NCBI GenBank assembly: GCA_014649555.1
Contig: BMTG01000012.1
Location: 186,001 to 250,000, forward strand
DNA length: 64,000 nt
From: Streptomyces globisporus
GTDB taxonomy: Bacteria > Actinomycetota > Actinomycetes > Streptomycetales > Streptomycetaceae
Direction: 5' to 3'
Of the stretch, positions 60,767 through 64,000 are shown in pieces (positions within the stretch are counted from its first letter, which is position 1; the number at the start of each line of letters is the position of its first letter). Made by a program: the position numbers and the translations under genes. The notes beneath the pieces are model-generated. The model was not told where the DNA came from. It saw only the letters and a list, made by a program, of their open reading frames with translations, and did not search any database.

Positions 60767-61597
60767 TCAGCTCTGCTTCTCGACGGCGGATTCCAGCCGG
60801 ACCAGCATGGCGGCCTGCGCCTGGACGACCAGGTTGTCGATCTCGTCGCCAGTACGCCCCTTCGCCCCCTTGCCGGTCACGGCGACGGTGAACTGGAGGG
60901 TCTGCGCCTGCTGCCAGGCGTAGTGGTGCGGCCCGCCGAGCTCGGAGCTCCGGTACTCCCCCACCTCACTGAGGGCGTCCTCGGAGTTGGTCTGGGTGGC
61001 CTCGCCGCCGAACAGCGCGGCGGCGACCATGGAGCCGATCAGTTCGCCCTCGCGCAGCTGCTGGGTGGGGCAGCGCATGGTCTCCTCGATCGACTCCGCC
61101 ATCTCCCAGGCCGCGTCCCCGCGGGTGCGGTGCACGGTGACGACGGCGCCGAGGCGCACCGGCCCCTTGCCCGCCGCCGCGGGCACCTCGAACGACCGGG
61201 TGAGGGTGGCCAGGACGCTGTGACCGGGCTTTTGCTGCTGCCAGACGCAGTCCTCGCCGAGCACGGGCCAGGTGTCCGGGCCACTCTCGTACGGGCTCCG
61301 CTTCACCACCCCGGGACCGAAGCTGTCGGGGTCGGCGATGACCCGGTCGATGAGGTCGAGTGCCGCGGCCCGGGTCTTGGGCAGCCGGGCGGGGTCGGGG
61401 TCCGGTGTCTTCGCCGGCTCGGCGGACGGTTCGGCGTCGGTGCCGTCCACGGTGCCCGGGGCCGCGCTCGACGAGGCATCGCGCCGCCCCGTCGTCCCGG
61501 GTTCGTCCGCCGCGCCAGTGCAACCGGCCAGCAGTACGGCGGCCAGGGCGAGGGTCAGCGCGAACCGGCCCCCTCTTAACGGCACGTGACAGGTCAC
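60767..61597 (-). CDS. Secreted lipoprotein beside sensor kinases
   Basis: A 276-aa lipoprotein with lipobox LAGC at Cys26 (ALTLALAAVLLAGC). The mature part begins with a Pro/Asp/Thr-rich linker of about 50 residues and then a compact domain (DLIDRVIADPDSFGPG to LESAVEKQS) with two Cys (EDCVWQQQ and MRCPTQQL). It resembles extracellular sensor-type domains near kinases, but I cannot name it. GTG at 61597 with GGGGGA upstream. It lies just ahead of the two kinase genes and probably shares their transcript. Confidence 0.8.
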   Translation of the reverse strand: MTCHVPLRGGRFALTLALAAVLLAGCTGAADEPGTTGRRDASSSAAPGTVDGTDAEPSAEPAKTPDPDPARLPKTRAAALDLIDRVIADPDSFGPGVVKRSPYESGPDTWPVLGEDCVWQQQKPGHSVLATLTRSFEVPAAAGKGPVRLGAVVTVHRTRGDAAWEMAESIEETMRCPTQQLREGELIGSMVAAALFGGEATQTNSEDALSEVGEYRSSELGGPHHYAWQQAQTLQFTVAVTGKGAKGRTGDEIDNLVVQAQAAMLVRLESAVEKQS

Positions 61598-61739
61598 AGC
61601 GCTTCCCCCGCTCCTCCTCGACGCCGTATCGATCATAGGTTCGGAGGGCCGTCGCGGTGGAGGTATCAGGGGACTGTTTCCTCAACGGGACATCGGGACA
61701 TGCGGGCGCTCCGCCTCACCCGGAGCCGTTTCGGCCGGG

Positions 61740-62577
61740 TCAGCCGGTCTCCGCCAGAAAGGCACGGAGGTGCTCGACGAGAGCGTCCGGCCGGTCCTGG
61801 GGAAGGAGCGTGTAGCTGTCGGCCACCTCCACCAGCCGTCCCTGCGGGAGGATGTCGGCGAGGCGTCGCCCGTGGTCAAGCGGCATGACCCGCCTCGGTC
61901 GCCCAGACCACCAGCGCGGGCCGGTCGAAGGTGCGCAGTTCCTCGGTCCAGCGCAGGAGTTCGGCCCTCTCCGGTACGCCGAGGACATAGGCGCGCAGAT
62001 CACGCCGGATCTCGGCCGAGGTCAGCAGCGGCCGGAACCAGTCGTCCATCGTGGCGTGCGGGACGGGCCGTTTGCTCATCCATCCCCAGGTCATGGGCAG
62101 CCGCCGGGCGGCCTTCAGCCGGAGCAGGGAGAAGGCGGCCCGGAGCCCTCCCGGCAGCCTGGCGAAGGCGGCGAGGTTCCGCCCGGGCAGTCCGGGCGGA
62201 TAGTTGTCGAACGCCTCGCAGGAGGTGATGACGAGCCGGCCGATCCGGTCGGCGCGCCCGTCCGCGACCAGGGCCTGAGCGCCGCCCCAGTCGTTCATCA
62301 CGAGTGTCACGTCCGACAGTTGGAGGGCTTCCAGAAACTCGGCGACCAGCCGAGCGACCCCGAGGACGGACAGGTCGGCTCCGGCGTCCATGGGCCTGCG
62401 GTGCCCGCCGAGCGGCAGGGTAGGCACGATGCACCGCACCCCGTCACCGAGTCCGGCGACGACCTCGTCCCACAGCGAACCGTTCATGGCCACGCCGTGC
62501 AGGAGGACCACGACGGGCCCGTCGCCACCGGTGTCGCGGTACTGGATCACGCCCGCCGAAAGCCTCACATCGTCCAT
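61740..62577 (-). pseudogene. Frameshifted alpha/beta hydrolase (epoxide hydrolase/dehalogenase type)
   Basis: The first frame (62577 to 61876) gives VVVLLHGVAMNGSLW (oxyanion loop) and VTLVMNDWGGAQALV with an Asp nucleophile, then breaks off after ALVVWATEAGHAA at 61876. The missing C-terminus (VMPLDHGRRLADILPQG to EHLRAFLAETG) continues in another frame down to 61740. The break is near 61887, where the GAGGCGGGTC sequence looks like a loss of two bases or gain of one. Both halves have normal codon bias, so the lesion is recent, or a sequencing error. Confidence 0.8.
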
Positions 62578-62742
62578 GCGGTCAACATAGTCCGGCCTCC
62601 CTCGGGCCAGCACCTGACGCAGCGTAGGGACTACCACCCCGTCCTTGATAACGTCGCCCCCGCGGCTGCGGACTTCTCCCCCGACCCAGCCGTACGGGGT
62701 GGGCACGGGGACCGGGCGCGGCAGGACGAAGAGGGCCGACAG

Positions 62743-64000
62743 ATGAGCCTTGCACAGGTGCACTACACCTCCGCCGCGCCGGGGGACGGGGGAACGGCGG
62801 GCCGGTTCACGGCGGTCGGCCCCGGGGTGTCCGGTGCCCTGCTGGCGGAGATCGAGCCCCTGCTGCGCTACGAACTGCCCGAGGGTGTCGCCGACCACCC
62901 CTCGGACGGCGAACTACGCTCGCTGCCGCAGGCGTTCACGTACGCCGCCCTCTCCGACGGCAGCCGCCTGGTGTCCCGTTCGGCTCCGGTACGGGCCACG
63001 GCCGGCGGCGTAGGGCCGGGGGTCCGGTTCCACGCGCACGCGGTGCATCTGCCGCCGGGGGTGCCGCTGCCGGGCGACCGGCTGCCCGTCGAGGCGTGGC
63101 GGTCGCCGCACTGGGTGGCGGTGACGCCCGGCGGCGCGATACCGGACCCGCTGATGCTGCCGCCAGGACCGACGGCGGTCTCGGAGGGGCTGGACGACTT
63201 CGCCGTGTCGCGCGGGCCCTGGCTCGCGGCCGTCCTGGCGGATCTGCGCCGGGCGAGCGAGCCGACGGAGTCCGGCGGGCGGCCGGTGGTGCTGGTGGAG
63301 CGGCAGTGCGCGGACGTGGCCCGATGGCTGGGGCTCGCGTCCGTGACCCTGCCGAGGGAGAGCACGGAGCGGCTGACGTTCACCACGTACACCCGGCGGC
63401 CGGGGAGTTCGGCGGCGCGGGTGGTGGGGGTGCTGCCCGAGGACGCGGAGGCGGCCCGGGCGGCGGGCCTGCGGGTGCATGTGTGCGCGGAGCAGCCCCC
63501 GTCGGGCGGTGGTACGGACGACACCTGGGCGGCGACGGCGGCGCGGGTCTGGCGGAGCCGGTCGCCGGAGCTGTTCCGGGAGGCCCGGGGACTGCCCGGG
63601 GAGCCTTTCGCAGCAGGCCCGTTGGCGGTGACGGCCCTGTGCGCGGGGATCGCGCTCGGGCCGGACGGGCGTACGGCGGCGGCCGGTTGGGCGGCGGACC
63701 GCCCGTACGCCCTGGACGCCAAGCGGACGGTCCAGCTGGTGGAGGCCCTCACCTCCCCCGGCATAGACGACCGTACGGGACCCGAATTCGACGCGGCGGG
63801 ACGGCTGTTCGGTGCACTGGAGGGCCGCTGCCCCGCAGCGGTGACGGCTCCGCTCGCGGCGATGCTGGTGACGGAGGCCGTACGGGGCGGCAACGGCTCG
63901 CTGGAACTGCCGCGCCGGGACGCGTTCGTGGGGCCGGAGGGCGCGGCGGTCGCGGAGCGGCTCGCCCCGGAGATCCTCACCGAGCTGGGCGACACGGCCG
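62743..64000 (+). CDS. GTPase-associated protein 1 (GAP1)-type protein, N-terminal part (partial)
   Basis: An open frame of 419 codons runs off the right edge. It begins MSLAQVHYTSAAPGDGG, then RFTAVGPGVSGALLAEIEPLLRYE, LPQAFTYAALSDGSRLVSR and RFHAHAVHLPPG, which I recognise as the GAP1 N-terminal domain of Streptomyces GTPase-associated proteins, followed by the start of the middle domain. Such proteins are reported within predicted NTP-dependent conflict systems. GAAGAGGG precedes the ATG. The partner genes would lie beyond the window. Confidence 0.82.
   Translation, partial: MSLAQVHYTSAAPGDGGTAGRFTAVGPGVSGALLAEIEPLLRYELPEGVADHPSDGELRSLPQAFTYAALSDGSRLVSRSAPVRATAGGVGPGVRFHAHAVHLPPGVPLPGDRLPVEAWRSPHWVAVTPGGAIPDPLMLPPGPTAVSEGLDDFAVSRGPWLAAVLADLRRASEPTESGGRPVVLVERQCADVARWLGLASVTLPRESTERLTFTTYTRRPGSSAARVVGVLPEDAEAARAAGLRVHVCAEQPPSGGGTDDTWAATAARVWRSRSPELFREARGLPGEPFAAGPLAVTALCAGIALGPDGRTAAAGWAADRPYALDAKRTVQLVEALTSPGIDDRTGPEFDAAGRLFGALEGRCPAAVTAPLAAMLVTEAVRGGNGSLELPRRDAFVGPEGAAVAERLAPEILTELGDTA

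Noticed and set aside
58262-61579. 1105-codon plus-strand frame across the second kinase and lipoprotein
   Set aside because: The product is Gly/Arg/Val-rich and repeat-like, an antisense shadow of verified kinase motifs.

Overview
The window is very GC-rich, with strongly GC3-biased codons, frequent GTG starts and purine-rich ribosome binding sites. Its protein families (mycothiol-type oxidoreductase, SAV2148-type HEPN protein, DUF1697, MerR and GntR-TetR regulators, kinase/ligand-binding fusions, GAP1) point to a Streptomyces chromosome. I see no rRNA, tRNA, CRISPR array, insertion sequence or prophage. One gene is cut at each edge: a sulfite/nitrite reductase on the left and a GAP1-type protein on the right. 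About 55 genes are described; most other open frames are antisense shadows of high-GC coding sequence.

Left block (1-8.0 kb, all +): a tightly coupled sulfur-assimilation operon runs sulfite reductase end, a 59-residue zinc ribbon, cysH (4Fe-4S APS reductase type), cysC, cysD, cysN, an SsuA/SsuB/SsuC-like ABC importer and a sirohydrochlorin chelatase that supplies siroheme. Next come a methyltransferase, a mycothiol-type nitroreductase relative and a small secreted protein.

Iron block (10.4-18.2 kb, all -): an ABC-exporter-fold heterodimer, a siderophore-binding lipoprotein, two FecCD permeases and an ATPase. An IdeR/DmdR1-like iron box lies upstream of the first gene, and a strong hairpin separates the lipoprotein from the permeases. 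The heterodimer has complementary degenerate ATP-site motifs, leaving one predicted active site.

Central block (18.3-31.8 kb): a MerR regulator divergent from a secreted peptidase with a 19-bp-spacer promoter, a DUF1697 protein, a secreted subtilisin, a macrolide glycosyltransferase with a perfect palindrome before its start, a sugar ABC importer without its own ATPase, an APH-like kinase, small actinobacterial proteins, a DEDDh exonuclease and a HEPN protein.

Glycogen/trehalose block (32.2-45.8 kb): glgX, treY and treZ, interrupted by an atypical P450, a DUF1707-FHA protein, two paralogous GNAT acetyltransferases, a GH29 fucosidase and a GH1 glucosidase. With maltodextrin as input, TreY and TreZ would make trehalose.

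Right block (45.8-64 kb): an M24 peptidase, a small kinase, a VOC protein, a GntR-TetR fusion regulator divergent from a 14-TM drug exporter, an LtrA protein, a LysR regulator, the threonine degradation pair kbl-tdh, two tandem Ser/Thr kinases fused to ABC-type ligand-binding domains, a lipoprotein, a frameshifted alpha/beta hydrolase and the start of a GAP1 gene. GAP1 proteins belong to predicted GTPase-linked conflict systems, so the most unusual system probably continues past the right edge.
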